This document shows, in pieces, positions 53,368 through 62,299 of a stretch of DNA of 64,000 bases. Position 1 is the stretch's first letter. The number at the start of each line of letters is the position of its first letter. The position numbers were made by a program, and so were the translations under genes. The notes under the pieces are model-generated. The model had not been told where the DNA came from and ran no database searches. It saw nothing but the letters and a program-made list of their open reading frames with translations. The stretch is taken from NCBI RefSeq assembly GCF_035982055.1, contig NZ_CP108427.1, positions 9,547,001 to 9,611,000 of the forward strand, given 5' to 3'. Source of the DNA: Streptomyces sp. NBC_01288 (GTDB lineage: Bacteria > Actinomycetota > Actinomycetes > Streptomycetales > Streptomycetaceae).

Positions 53368-54357
53368 GTGCGCAGTACCCCATTTCCGCGCTCCGGTGAA
53401 CCGATCAGCCAACTCGGCTTCGGGACCATGGGATTCGCCGGCTGGTTCGGCGACCAGAAGGAATCCGACTGGATCGACAGCCTTCTGTACGCATTGGACC
53501 GCGGGGTGTCCTTCATCGACACCGCTCGCGCCTACGGCGATTCCGAGCGCATCGTCGGAAAGGCCCTGCGGCAGTGGTCCGGGCAGCGCCCCTTCGTCGC
53601 GACGAAGATCGAGTCGCTCGCGGGCCCGCGCGGCTGGGGCACACCCGTGGCACCCGAAGTCGCCTACCCGCCGGGCCATGTCCGGGCCGGCGCCCTGCGT
53701 TCGCTCCAGGAGCTGGCGCTGGAGCAGATCGACCTCGTGCAGCTGCACATCTGGTGGCCGACCTGGGGAGTCACCGGGTACTGGATGGACGAACTGCGAC
53801 AGCTCAAGGACGAGGGGCTGGTGCGGCACGTCGGCATCTCGATCCCCGACCATCGCTCCGACATGGCGCTGCCGCTGGTGGAGAGCGGTCTGATCGACTC
53901 CGTCCAGACCATCATCAACATCTTCGACCCCCTCGCCCTGGACAACCTCCTGCCCGCCTGCCGGAAGCACGACGTCGCGGTGATCGCCCGATGCGTCCTG
54001 GACGAAGGAGGGCTGACCGGCACCCTCACCGAGGACACGGTCTTCGCGGAGGACGACTACCGGAACCGGTATTTCGACGCGATCGTGCCCCGCCCGGTAT
54101 ATCTCGAAAAGGTCGACGCGCTACGGCGGTACGTGCCGGCCTACGCGAGTTCGCTCGCCGCGCTGGCGCTGAAGTTCGTCGTCCAGTCGCCTGGCGTCAC
54201 CACCGCGATCTCCTCGATGCATGTCCGGGAATTCTGCGAGGAGAACATCGCGGCGCTCGACGAACCGCCGCTGCCCGCGGAGGTCTTCGACCAACTGCGC
54301 TTCAAGCACCGGTTCATCAAGAACTTCAACGAGACCAAGATATTCGCGGAGCAGTGA
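53368..54357 (+). CDS. Aldo/keto reductase family protein
   Basis: A 329-residue AKR: QLGFGTMGFAGWFGDQKES, then FIDTARAYGDSE with catalytic Asp and Tyr, ATKIES with Lys, and LVQLHIWWP with His. The C-terminal region (VTTAISSMHVREFCEENIAA) is as in YajO/D-threo-aldose-dehydrogenase-like members. Likely to reduce or oxidise a sugar carbonyl made by neighbouring enzymes. The GTG start at 53368 follows AAGGAGAGG. Three bases separate it from the next gene. Confidence 0.87.
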   Translation: MRSTPFPRSGEPISQLGFGTMGFAGWFGDQKESDWIDSLLYALDRGVSFIDTARAYGDSERIVGKALRQWSGQRPFVATKIESLAGPRGWGTPVAPEVAYPPGHVRAGALRSLQELALEQIDLVQLHIWWPTWGVTGYWMDELRQLKDEGLVRHVGISIPDHRSDMALPLVESGLIDSVQTIINIFDPLALDNLLPACRKHDVAVIARCVLDEGGLTGTLTEDTVFAEDDYRNRYFDAIVPRPVYLEKVDALRRYVPAYASSLAALALKFVVQSPGVTTAISSMHVREFCEENIAALDEPPLPAEVFDQLRFKHRFIKNFNETKIFAEQ

Positions 54358-54360
54358 ACC

Positions 54361-55173
54361 ATGGCCTCTCACACCGAAACAGTCCGCTGGGAAGAGCTGC
54401 TGCCAAGGGAGTTCGAGCAACGGCTGGAGCAACTGCCCCTGGCCTACCTTCCGATGGGGCTGTGCGAGCCGCACGGACACATCGCCGCCTTCGGCCTCGA
54501 CACCCACAAGGCGGTGTATCTCTGCGAGGAGTCCGCCCGCAGATTCGGCGGCATCGTTGCACCGACGCAGACCTATCACATCCACGAGACCGGATATCAC
54601 CGGCCGTGGTTGCGGGAGGTCGTGGGTGACGTGAATCCGCGATTGGGCGGCCTGCCGCCCGACGTCGTCCTACGGCTGCTGGTCTTTCAGCTGCGGGCCT
54701 TCGTCAACGCGGGCTTCCGCGCCATCGTCGTCGTCACCGGGCACAACGCCAACCAGGCCGATCTACGGCTCGTCGCCGAGGAGTTCCGGCGCGCCCGCCC
54801 GGTCCCGGTCGTCGCCGTCAGCGACCCCGAGCTCGTGGCCGGACAGTTCGAAGGAGACCACGCGGGACGCTACGAGATCTCCCAACTGATGTACCTGCGC
54901 CCCGAACTGGTCGAGCTGGACCGCCTCGACGACCGGCACAGCAGCGCCCTGGGCCGCTTCGCCCAGGGCGAGGACGCTCACCTCGCCACCGCGAGCGAGG
55001 GCCGCGCGATCATCGAGAGCAGCCTCGCCGCACTCAAGACCATCGTCGAGAACTGCGACCCGCCCTCCGGCGTCGAGGACGCCCCCTTCATGTCCATCGA
55101 CGAAGCCGAACAGGTCTGGCGGCGGGTCGCCGCCCGCACCGACGAGTGGTGCACCCTGCGGGAGGAGCAATGA
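54361..55173 (+). CDS. Creatininase-family metal-dependent hydrolase
   Basis: A 270-residue creatininase-fold protein with metal-binding signatures: Glu and His in CEPHGHIAAFGLDTHKA (for EQHGPHLPLxTD), His and Asn in VVTGHNANQAD (for GHGGN), and Asp-His with Glu in EGDHAGRYEIS. The family hydrolyses cyclic amides and includes enzymes acting on lactams and formamides. Nothing here fixes the substrate; a sugar-derived lactone or amide is a guess. It overlaps the next gene's possible ATG (ATGA at 55170). Confidence 0.85.
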   Translation: MASHTETVRWEELLPREFEQRLEQLPLAYLPMGLCEPHGHIAAFGLDTHKAVYLCEESARRFGGIVAPTQTYHIHETGYHRPWLREVVGDVNPRLGGLPPDVVLRLLVFQLRAFVNAGFRAIVVVTGHNANQADLRLVAEEFRRARPVPVVAVSDPELVAGQFEGDHAGRYEISQLMYLRPELVELDRLDDRHSSALGRFAQGEDAHLATASEGRAIIESSLAALKTIVENCDPPSGVEDAPFMSIDEAEQVWRRVAARTDEWCTLREEQ

Positions 55174-55175
55174 CC

Positions 55176-56387
55176 ATGCCCCCACCGGCCCGGGCCGTCA
55201 CGATGTGGGACTACTCCTGGCTGCTGCGCCGCTCCGGCGACGAGGCGGAGTACGCGGATGTCGAGCGGGTCCTCGACGAACTCGCCGAGCGCGGCTACGA
55301 CGTCGTACGCATCGACGCCTTTCCGCACTGGATCGCCGCCGACAGCTCCGGGCGGCGGGCCGACGAGATCACCGCGCTGCCCCAGCCCTCGGGATTCATG
55401 TGGGGAAACCATTCGACCGTCACCGTCCGGCCGCGTACGGCATTGATCGAGTTCCTGGCCGGGCTGCGCAGCCGGGGAATCCAGGCGGGGCTCTCCACCT
55501 GGTTCACCCCCGACTCGACCGGCCGCGCGGCCCAGGTGGTCACTCCGGCCGATCTCGCCCGCGTCTGGTCGGAGACGCTCGGGGTGATCCGGGAAGCCGG
55601 CCTGCTCGACGCCGTGGCCTACGTCGATCTGTGCAACGAGTGGCCCGCCTGGGCCCCGGGTATCGGCAAGCACGTATTCGGAGATATCCATTCGGTGTTC
55701 GCGCTGACCGAGCTGTTCACCGACGACCAGGTTCGGCGCATCGACAGCTACCAGGAGTCGCTGACCGCGGTCAAAGGGGAATTCCCCGAAATTCCCGTCA
55801 CGTTCTCGTACTACCTCCGAGGCGTCACACCGCCGTTGAGCACCGACCTGATGCGGCTTTCGACGGATGCCTTCGACCTCGCCGAACCGCATCTGTGGCT
55901 CGCCGCGGGATGCCCGCGATTCGTCGCCACGACGAAATGGACCGGTGACTTCGAGAACGACGTCCGTGGTCTCGCCGAACACCAGAACCTGGTCCAGCGG
56001 CACTACCCGGCCGAGCGGGACACGTTCCTGGCCGAACTCGCGGACCTGCTCGACGTATGGCGGGACTGGGCGGCCGAGCGCGGGTTGCCTCTGTGGACGA
56101 CCGAGGGCTGGGCCTCGGTGGGCTGGTCGCCCGATCTCGTTCCCGGCTGGAGCGGGTGGGACTACGTCAAGGACGTCGCCGAGCAGGCCGTCGGCATGGC
56201 GTCGGACCGCGGCTGGCAGGGGATCTGCACGAGCAACTTCTCGCAGCCGCACCACACCGGGATGTGGGCGGACGCCGCATGGCACCGCGCGCAGACCGCC
56301 CGCATCCGGGGCAGCGCGTTCCCGGGCACTCACCCGATACCGGAAACCTTCACGGCCGTAGGCCGCCCGTCAGAGGAGACACTGTGA
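55176..56387 (+). CDS. Cellulase-like (clan GH-A type) hydrolase
   Basis: A 403-residue TIM-barrel protein with clan GH-A-like residues: acid/base Glu155 in VDLCNEWPAW (Asn-Glu pair) and nucleophile candidate Glu310 in LWTTEGWAS. MWDYSWLLRRSGDEAEYADVERVL and YDVVRIDAFPHWIA match the sugar-binding cellulase-like family. No signal peptide, so it acts on imported oligosaccharides. ATG at 55176 gives good spacing to GGAGGAG; ATG at 55170 is only two bases from it. Its stop overlaps the GH3 start (GTGA). Confidence 0.75.
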   Translation: MPPPARAVTMWDYSWLLRRSGDEAEYADVERVLDELAERGYDVVRIDAFPHWIAADSSGRRADEITALPQPSGFMWGNHSTVTVRPRTALIEFLAGLRSRGIQAGLSTWFTPDSTGRAAQVVTPADLARVWSETLGVIREAGLLDAVAYVDLCNEWPAWAPGIGKHVFGDIHSVFALTELFTDDQVRRIDSYQESLTAVKGEFPEIPVTFSYYLRGVTPPLSTDLMRLSTDAFDLAEPHLWLAAGCPRFVATTKWTGDFENDVRGLAEHQNLVQRHYPAERDTFLAELADLLDVWRDWAAERGLPLWTTEGWASVGWSPDLVPGWSGWDYVKDVAEQAVGMASDRGWQGICTSNFSQPHHTGMWADAAWHRAQTARIRGSAFPGTHPIPETFTAVGRPSEETL

Positions 56388-58696
56388 CCACACCTCAGTG
56401 GGCCGCGGGATGCGACATCGACGCCATCCTGGCCGCGATGACCCTGCCGGAGAAGCTCGCGCAACTGACCTCGTTGTGGCCGGAGGGCAGCGGCCCGCCC
56501 GGTGAGACCGTGGCGCCGATGCAGGACGAGTTGCTCACGGACCCGGCCGGGGCCACGTCACCGCTCGAACACGGCGTGGGCCAGTTCACCCGGCCGCTCG
56601 GCAGCCGGGCGGGTGCCGTGACGGAACGGCTGGAGTTCGCCCGCGCCCTGCAACGCGACGTCGTGCGGCACAGCCGGTTCGGGATCCCGGCGCTGGTGCA
56701 CGAGGAATGCCTGACCGGGCTACAGCTGTACGGCGCCGCCACCTACCCCTCCCCGCTGGCGTGGGGCGCCAGTTGGGACGCGGAGCTGGTGCGCGAGATG
56801 GGCGGACAGATCGGTTCGACCATGCGGCGGCTGAACATCCACCTGGGCCTGGCGCCGGTGCTCGACGTCGTCCGGGACCCGCGCTGGGGCCGGGTGGAGG
56901 AGTGCATCTCCGAGGACCCGTACCTGATCGGCGTCCTGGGCACGGCCTACGTCGACGGCTTGCAGTCCGCCGGGGCCGGCGCGACCCTCAAGCACTTCCT
57001 CGGCTACTCGAACTCACGCGGTGGACGCAATCTGGCGCCGGTGCACGCGGGGCCTCGCGAGATCGCCGAGGTGTTCGCGCTGCCTTTCGAAATGGTGGTC
57101 AAGAACGCCCGCCCGTCCGCGGTGATGCACTCCTACGCCGAGATCGACGGCATCCCGGTCGCCGCCGACCCACGGCTGCTCACCGAACTGCTGCGCACGC
57201 GCTGGGGATTCGAGGGCGTGGTGGTCGCCGACTACTTCGGGGTGACGTTCCTGCACACCCTGCACGACGTGGCCGCCGGCCCCGGTGACGCGGCGGTGCT
57301 CGCGCTGTCCGCGGGGATCGACGTCGAGTTGCCGGCGGGCCGCGCCTATCTGGAACCGCTCGCCGAACTCGTCCGCAAGGGCGCCTTCCCGGTGGAACTC
57401 GTGGACCGTTCGGTGCGGCGGGTCCTGCGCCACAAGCTCGAACTCGGCGTGTTCGCCGAGGCGGTTGAGGATGCCCGGGCGGTCGATCTCGACCCGCCGG
57501 CCTCTCGTGCGGTGGCCCGACGGCTCGCCGAGGAGTCGGTGATCCTGCTGAGCAATCCCCAGCGGATCCTGCCGCTGCGTCCGGTCGGCAGGGTGGCGGT
57601 GGTCGGTCCCAACGCCGACTCCGCGGAGGCCATGCTCGGCAACTACAGCTTCACCAACCACATCCAGACCCCGCCGGGCACGCCGATCGGCATCGAACTG
57701 CCCACCGTGCTGGCGGCGCTGCGCGAGCAACTGCCCGACGGGACCGAGGTCGTTCACGCGCCCGGCTGCGCGGTCCGTGCCGACGAGGAGACCGAGGCGG
57801 AGGCCGCCGACACGATCGCCGCCGCGGTGGCGGCGGCCGAGGACGCGGACGTGTGCGTCGCTGTCGTCGGCGACCGCGCGGGACTGTTCGGGCGCGGCAC
57901 GGTCGGCGAGGGAAGCGACGCCGCGACGCTGCAACTGCCGGGACGGCAGCGGGCGTTGCTCGACGCACTGCTCGGCACCGGTACTCCGGTCGTGGTGGTG
58001 CTGGTCACCGGCCGGCCCTACCCGATGGGCGAGTTCGCGGACCGGGCGGCCGCGGTCGTCCAGGCGTTCTTCCCGGGCGAGGAGGGTGCCCCGGCCATCG
58101 CGGGCGTACTGACCGGGCGCGTCAACCCGAGCGGACGGCTGCCGGTCAGCATCCCCCGGGACGGCGCCGGCCAGCCCTACTCGTACCGGCATCCACGGCT
58201 CGGCGGTCCCGGCCCGGTGTCGAACGTGGACCCCAGCCCGCTGTTCGCCTTCGGGCACGGCCTGTCGTACACCACCTTCACCCGCGACGAGTTGCGTGTG
58301 ACGGCCGATCGGTGGCACACCGCGGGCACGTTGCGGGTGCGGTGCCGGGTCGGTAACGACGGTGAGCGCGAGGGCGCCGACGTGGTGCAGCTCTACGTGC
58401 GCGATGTCGTCGCCTCGGTCACCCGGCCGATGCGCCAGCTGCTGGGCTGGGCGCGCGTCGAGCTGGCGCCCGGTGCAGCGCGTGTCGTCGAGTTCACGGT
58501 GCCGGCGGACCGACTCGGGTTCGTCGGACGGGAGTTGGCGTGGATCGTGGAACCCGGGGAGTTCGAGTTCTCGGTCGCGCCGTCGGCCGAGGCGACCGGG
58601 ACGGGGACGACGATCGAGTTGCGGGGTCCCGTTCGTGTGCTGACCGAGGAGCGGAGTCTGCTCACGTCCGTGCGGGTGCGAGAGGACGACGCGTAA
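56384..58696 (+). CDS. Glycoside hydrolase family 3 beta-glucosidase/xylosidase
   Basis: A 770-residue cytoplasmic GH3 enzyme in three domains: TIM barrel (1-300) with nucleophile Asp283 in GVVVADYFGV and LKHFLGYSNSRGGRN; alpha/beta sandwich with the acid/base Glu in GEGSDAATLQLPG; and a C-terminal fibronectin-like domain (GREGADVVQLYV-type, LGWARVELAPGAA). The family releases terminal beta-glucose, xylose or arabinose. Barrel motif LAPVLDVVRDPRWGRVEECISEDP is typical of the beta-xylosidase/glucosidase group. GTG start overlaps the upstream stop. Confidence 0.93.
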   Translation: MTTPQWAAGCDIDAILAAMTLPEKLAQLTSLWPEGSGPPGETVAPMQDELLTDPAGATSPLEHGVGQFTRPLGSRAGAVTERLEFARALQRDVVRHSRFGIPALVHEECLTGLQLYGAATYPSPLAWGASWDAELVREMGGQIGSTMRRLNIHLGLAPVLDVVRDPRWGRVEECISEDPYLIGVLGTAYVDGLQSAGAGATLKHFLGYSNSRGGRNLAPVHAGPREIAEVFALPFEMVVKNARPSAVMHSYAEIDGIPVAADPRLLTELLRTRWGFEGVVVADYFGVTFLHTLHDVAAGPGDAAVLALSAGIDVELPAGRAYLEPLAELVRKGAFPVELVDRSVRRVLRHKLELGVFAEAVEDARAVDLDPPASRAVARRLAEESVILLSNPQRILPLRPVGRVAVVGPNADSAEAMLGNYSFTNHIQTPPGTPIGIELPTVLAALREQLPDGTEVVHAPGCAVRADEETEAEAADTIAAAVAAAEDADVCVAVVGDRAGLFGRGTVGEGSDAATLQLPGRQRALLDALLGTGTPVVVVLVTGRPYPMGEFADRAAAVVQAFFPGEEGAPAIAGVLTGRVNPSGRLPVSIPRDGAGQPYSYRHPRLGGPGPVSNVDPSPLFAFGHGLSYTTFTRDELRVTADRWHTAGTLRVRCRVGNDGEREGADVVQLYVRDVVASVTRPMRQLLGWARVELAPGAARVVEFTVPADRLGFVGRELAWIVEPGEFEFSVAPSAEATGTGTTIELRGPVRVLTEERSLLTSVRVREDDA

Positions 58697-58713
58697 CGCG
58701 GGCCCCCGGGTGT

Positions 58714-59493
58714 TCAGGGGCGGAAGGCGATCCGGGACCGCTGTGCCTGTGCGGTGTTCCCGTGGGCCGCCCGGTACTCGGCGGGGGTGACGCCCCGCTC
58801 CTTCTTGAACTCGTTGCTCAGGTGGCTCTGGTCGTAGAACCCGGTCCGGCCTGCGATCACCGACAGAGGGAGGTCCGATGCGGCCAGCAGATCGCACACC
58901 GCCATCAGCCGCACCCGCCGTAGGTACTGGTGCGGGGTGGCGCCGAAATGCGCCTTGAAGCTCCGGCTGAAGTGGCTGGGCGACAGCGAGACGCTCGCGG
59001 CCAGCTCCTCGACGGAGAGGGCCCGGGTGTACTCGCGCGAGATCAGTTCCACCGCGGGCGTCAGAGTGAGCAGCCGGCGCGAGACGGCGTCCCGTTCGGT
59101 CAGTGCCCGGGTGACTCCCACGATCCCGATCGGCGTGCCGCCCCGCGGTCGGATCGGGGTCTTGGTGGTCAGGAACCAGTCGTAGGAACCGTTGGGATTG
59201 CGCACCAGCTCGACGAGGTCGATCAGGGCGTCCCCGGTGGACAGCACCTGCTCGTCGTGGCCGCGGTAGTGCTCGACCAGGTACTCCGGCGAGAGGTCCT
59301 CGTCCCGGAGGCCGAACAGTTGCCACGGGTGGCGGTAGCCGAGCAGCCGGGCGAACGGCTCGCTGCACGCGACGAACCGGCGCTCGGCGTCCTTGACGAA
59401 GACACGGACGTCGTCGATCCGGTCGAACGCCTGAAGAAGCGCGTCGCCCAACCGCGCCGTGAGTTCCTGCTGCGTGCTCTCGTCACCGGTCAT
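58714..59493 (-). CDS. PAS-domain AraC-family regulator
   Basis: A 259-residue regulator. Residues 15-125 form a PAS-like sensory domain (VFVKDAERRFVACSEPFARLLGY...YDWFLTTKTPIRPRGGTPIGIVGVTRALTERD). The C-terminal 100 residues carry the double helix-turn-helix (LSVEELAASVSLSPSHFSRSFKAHFGATPHQYLRRVRL... IAGRTGFYDQSHLSNEFKKERGVTPAEYR). It is convergent with GH3 and divergent from the isomerase operon and may activate that operon. Start 59493 chosen; 59511 is possible. Confidence 0.85.
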   Translation of the reverse strand: MTGDESTQQELTARLGDALLQAFDRIDDVRVFVKDAERRFVACSEPFARLLGYRHPWQLFGLRDEDLSPEYLVEHYRGHDEQVLSTGDALIDLVELVRNPNGSYDWFLTTKTPIRPRGGTPIGIVGVTRALTERDAVSRRLLTLTPAVELISREYTRALSVEELAASVSLSPSHFSRSFKAHFGATPHQYLRRVRLMAVCDLLAASDLPLSVIAGRTGFYDQSHLSNEFKKERGVTPAEYRAAHGNTAQAQRSRIAFRP

Positions 59494-59568
59494 GGTCACC
59501 CCCGCCCCCATACTCGCCGGAGACCGGAGCGAGGTCGAGACACACAGCAGGATTCTCCAAAAGCGGCG

Positions 59569-59584
59569 CACTTTCTTCCAAGTG
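59569..59584. promoter_or_regulatory. Inverted repeat in the divergent araC / isomerase gap
   Basis: CACTT-tcttcc-AAGTG, preceded by G to give GCACTTTCT (59568-59576), the same 9-mer as beside the LacI operator. A second small dyad TGAA-tgag-TTCA lies at 59609-59620, nearer the isomerase start. Either may serve the AraC or the LacI regulator. Confidence 0.4.
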
Positions 59585-59648
59585 AATACGCAGGTCGCGG
59601 GACTACCTTGAATGAGTTCAGGCAGTCGGGTCCAACAAGGAGACAACT

Positions 59649-60560
59649 GTGTCGGACGAATCAATACCCCGGATAGCGCTGGGCAGTTGGGCGTTCGCCT
59701 TCGGCCCGTTCGCCGCCGATCCCTGGAGTTTCGACCGGCTGTGCGGCTATGCCGCCGCGGTCGGCTACGACGGCGTGGAGATCAACGGATTCCGTCCGCA
59801 TCCGCACGACGAGGACTTCACCGAGGCGGACTGCGCACGCCTGCGGGACCGGCTCACCGAACGGGGGCTGGGTGTCTCCGCCTACGCGCCCGACTTCCGT
59901 TCCACCCCGCCCGCCGACGTACCCGCCGCCGACTACCTCGCGCGCATCGAGTCGGTGCTGGCCTTCTGCGGGCGGCTGGGGATCCCGATGCTCCGGGTGG
60001 ACTCGGTCTCCCCGCCCGGCCCGGTGGACCGGGACCGCCTCGGGCACCTGGCCGACACCTGGCGCCGGGCCGCCGACCGCTGCGCGGACGCCGGAGTGCG
60101 GATGGTGTGGGAGTTCGAGCCGGGCTTCTGGCTGAACCGGCCCAGCGAGGTACAGGAACTGATCCACACCGTGGCGCACCCGAACCTCACCGTCCTGTTC
60201 GACACCTCGCACGCCTACGCCGGCGCGGTCGCCGGCGCCCGCCACGGCGCCGACCCGGAGCTGCTGGCCGGCGGGGCCGCCGAGTACGCACGCCTGCTCG
60301 CACCGTACGTCGGGCACCTGCACGTGATCGACGGAGACGGTTCCCTGCACAACGGGGAGACCAGCGCCCATCTGCCGTTCGGCACCGGCGAGATCGACCT
60401 CGACGAGGTCATCGGCGCCCTCGGCCGGTCCGCCCTCGACCTCGACTGGTGGACGGTCGACTTCTGCTTCTGCCCGACCACCGAACGCGATGCCGCCACC
60501 GCCGTGCCCTTCGTCCGCGCGCTCGCCGACCGGGCCCGCGTGAGCGGAGCGACCCGATGA
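59649..60560 (+). CDS. Sugar phosphate isomerase/epimerase-like TIM barrel (3 of 5)
   Basis: A 303-residue xylose-isomerase-like barrel. Candidate ligands: Glu in MVWEFEPGF, Asp and His in VLFDTSHAYAG, and His-Asp in LHVIDGDGS. The last strand has DLDWWTVDF instead of the usual Glu, so the metal site differs from the paralogue at 30283. First gene of a second translationally coupled operon. The GTG start follows AAGGAGAC. Confidence 0.83.
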   Translation: MSDESIPRIALGSWAFAFGPFAADPWSFDRLCGYAAAVGYDGVEINGFRPHPHDEDFTEADCARLRDRLTERGLGVSAYAPDFRSTPPADVPAADYLARIESVLAFCGRLGIPMLRVDSVSPPGPVDRDRLGHLADTWRRAADRCADAGVRMVWEFEPGFWLNRPSEVQELIHTVAHPNLTVLFDTSHAYAGAVAGARHGADPELLAGGAAEYARLLAPYVGHLHVIDGDGSLHNGETSAHLPFGTGEIDLDEVIGALGRSALDLDWWTVDFCFCPTTERDAATAVPFVRALADRARVSGATR

Positions 60561-61561
60561 AGGCCGCGGCGATCACCGCGCCGGGCCGGGTCGAACTCGT
60601 AGAGCGGGAACGCCCGCACGCGCACCGCGACCTCGTGGTCGTCAAGATCCTCGTCGCGCCGATGTGCACCGAGTTCAAGGACCGTCGCGCCGGGAACCTC
60701 AGCGACACGCTGGGTCACGAGGCGGCCGGGATCGTCGTCGACGCCGGCACGTCCACCCGGGTGCGGGCGGGCGACCGGGTCGTGGTCATGCCGCAGAACG
60801 GGTGCGGCCGCTGCTTCCTGTGCACGGCGGGGGAGCACATCCACTGCCCGGACCAGCGGGACGTGCTCACCGAGAGCGGGAACGGCTACGGCACCGCCAC
60901 GTACGCCGAGTACATGCTCAAGGCGGACTGGCTGCTGCTCCCGGTCCCCGACGACATCCCGCTGCACCGGGCCGCGCTCACCGTGTGCGGACTGGGTCCC
61001 GGTTTCACCGCGCACACCAGGATGAACACCGGGGCACCGGACACCGTGCTCGTCTCGGGCTGCGGACCGGTGGGGCTCGGCGCGATCGTCCACGCGACGG
61101 TGCGCGGCGCACGGGTGCTGGCGCTGGAGACCCAGGAGTACCGCAAGAAGCTGGCGGTCGAACTCGGCGCCGTCGAGGTCCTCGACCCGAGCGCCCTCGC
61201 CCCCGGCGAACTGACCGGCGTGGACGCCGCCGTCGAGACCAGCGGCGCCCCGGGGGCCGCGAGCCTCGCGGCCCGCGCGCTGCGCCCCCGTGGCCGCCTG
61301 TCCGTCGTGGCCTGGGGAGGTGAGGTCGTGCTGCCGCCGCTGGTGCCGATCGGAGCCGATGTCTTCGGGTGCTGGCACTGGAACCACCAGCGGTACGCCG
61401 ATCACATGTGGACGACCGTGCGCGCGGCGGCCGGGGCACTGGACACCGTGGTCACCGCGCGGTTCCCGCTCGACGACGTGTCCGCCGCGATGGACCTCCA
61501 GGACACCGGCGAGTGCGGCAAGGTGTTCCTGCTCCCGCACGGACCGGAGGGCCTGCGATGA
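60557..61561 (+). CDS. Zinc-dependent alcohol dehydrogenase (MDR)
   Basis: A 334-residue medium-chain dehydrogenase. Catalytic zinc Cys in PMCTEFKD, with GHEAAG; structural zinc cysteines in CGRCFLCTAGEHIHC; nucleotide motif VLVSGCGPVGLGAIVHA. The catalytic segment is Cys-Thr-Glu rather than the usual Cys-x-Ser/Thr-Asp. It likely oxidises a sugar or polyol hydroxyl; formaldehyde disposal after demethylation is another possibility. ATGA overlaps on both sides. Confidence 0.87.
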   Translation: MKAAAITAPGRVELVERERPHAHRDLVVVKILVAPMCTEFKDRRAGNLSDTLGHEAAGIVVDAGTSTRVRAGDRVVVMPQNGCGRCFLCTAGEHIHCPDQRDVLTESGNGYGTATYAEYMLKADWLLLPVPDDIPLHRAALTVCGLGPGFTAHTRMNTGAPDTVLVSGCGPVGLGAIVHATVRGARVLALETQEYRKKLAVELGAVEVLDPSALAPGELTGVDAAVETSGAPGAASLAARALRPRGRLSVVAWGGEVVLPPLVPIGADVFGCWHWNHQRYADHMWTTVRAAAGALDTVVTARFPLDDVSAAMDLQDTGECGKVFLLPHGPEGLR

Positions 61562-62262
61562 GCTCGATCGTCATCCTCGCGGGTGAGGGCGAGTACGCGT
61601 CCCACCGCACCATGAAGATCTACGCCGACGATCTGCGGGCCGAACTGCCCGACGCCGAGGTCCACTTCCTGGTGCCGGACGTGCTCGACGACTATCCCGA
61701 CTTCCCCGCCTCCACGTTCGGCGACCTCGGCGATCTCGACGTACTGGCCGACGCCGACCTGCTGGTGATCTACACCCGCTTCCGCGTCCTGCCGGACGAG
61801 CAGATGGCCCGGCTCGCCGACTACGTACGGCGCGGCGGGAACGTACTGGGCCTGCGCACCTCCACCCACGCCTTCCACTTCCCCGACGACTCACCCTGGG
61901 CACCATGGAACGACGGCTTCGGCCGTGACGTGCTCGGCTCGCCCTGGGTGAGCCACCACGGCCACTCCTCGCGGACCGAGGTCACCCGCGTGCCCGGCGA
62001 ACATCCGGTGCTGGCAGGCCTTCCGGACCGGTTCACCTCCCGGTCCTGGCTGTACCGCGTCCGATCACAACCGGACTGCCGGCCGCTGCTCCTCGGTGAG
62101 CCGATCGATCCGGAGGACGCACCGACCGCCGGCGCGGTCGCCTGGGTACGGGAGCGCCCGCGGGGCCGGGTCTTCTACACCAGCCTCGGGCACCCGGACG
62201 ACTTCGCGCTGGAGGCGTTCCGCCGGCTGCTCGTCAACGCCACGCGCTGGTGCCTGGGTTGA
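61558..62262 (+). CDS. ThuA-like protein
   Basis: A 234-residue ThuA-family protein (class I glutamine-amidotransferase-like fold): ILAGEGEYASHRTM near the start, LLVIYTRFRVLPDEQMARLADYVRRGGNVLGLRTSTHAF, and GRVFYTSLGHPDDF at the end. ThuA proteins accompany trehalose and other disaccharide catabolism with ThuB-type dehydrogenases, in pathways using 3-keto sugars. The exact reaction of the family is unsettled. Confidence 0.87.
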   Translation: MSSIVILAGEGEYASHRTMKIYADDLRAELPDAEVHFLVPDVLDDYPDFPASTFGDLGDLDVLADADLLVIYTRFRVLPDEQMARLADYVRRGGNVLGLRTSTHAFHFPDDSPWAPWNDGFGRDVLGSPWVSHHGHSSRTEVTRVPGEHPVLAGLPDRFTSRSWLYRVRSQPDCRPLLLGEPIDPEDAPTAGAVAWVRERPRGRVFYTSLGHPDDFALEAFRRLLVNATRWCLG

Positions 62263-62299
62263 CCCGCCGAGCCGGTGTGCGATGCAGAGGGGGCAAGAG

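Noticed and set aside
57014..59368. A 784-codon minus-strand frame across the GH3 gene
   Set aside because: Arg/Asp/His/Gly-rich shadow peptide with no motif; GH3 on the plus strand is certain.
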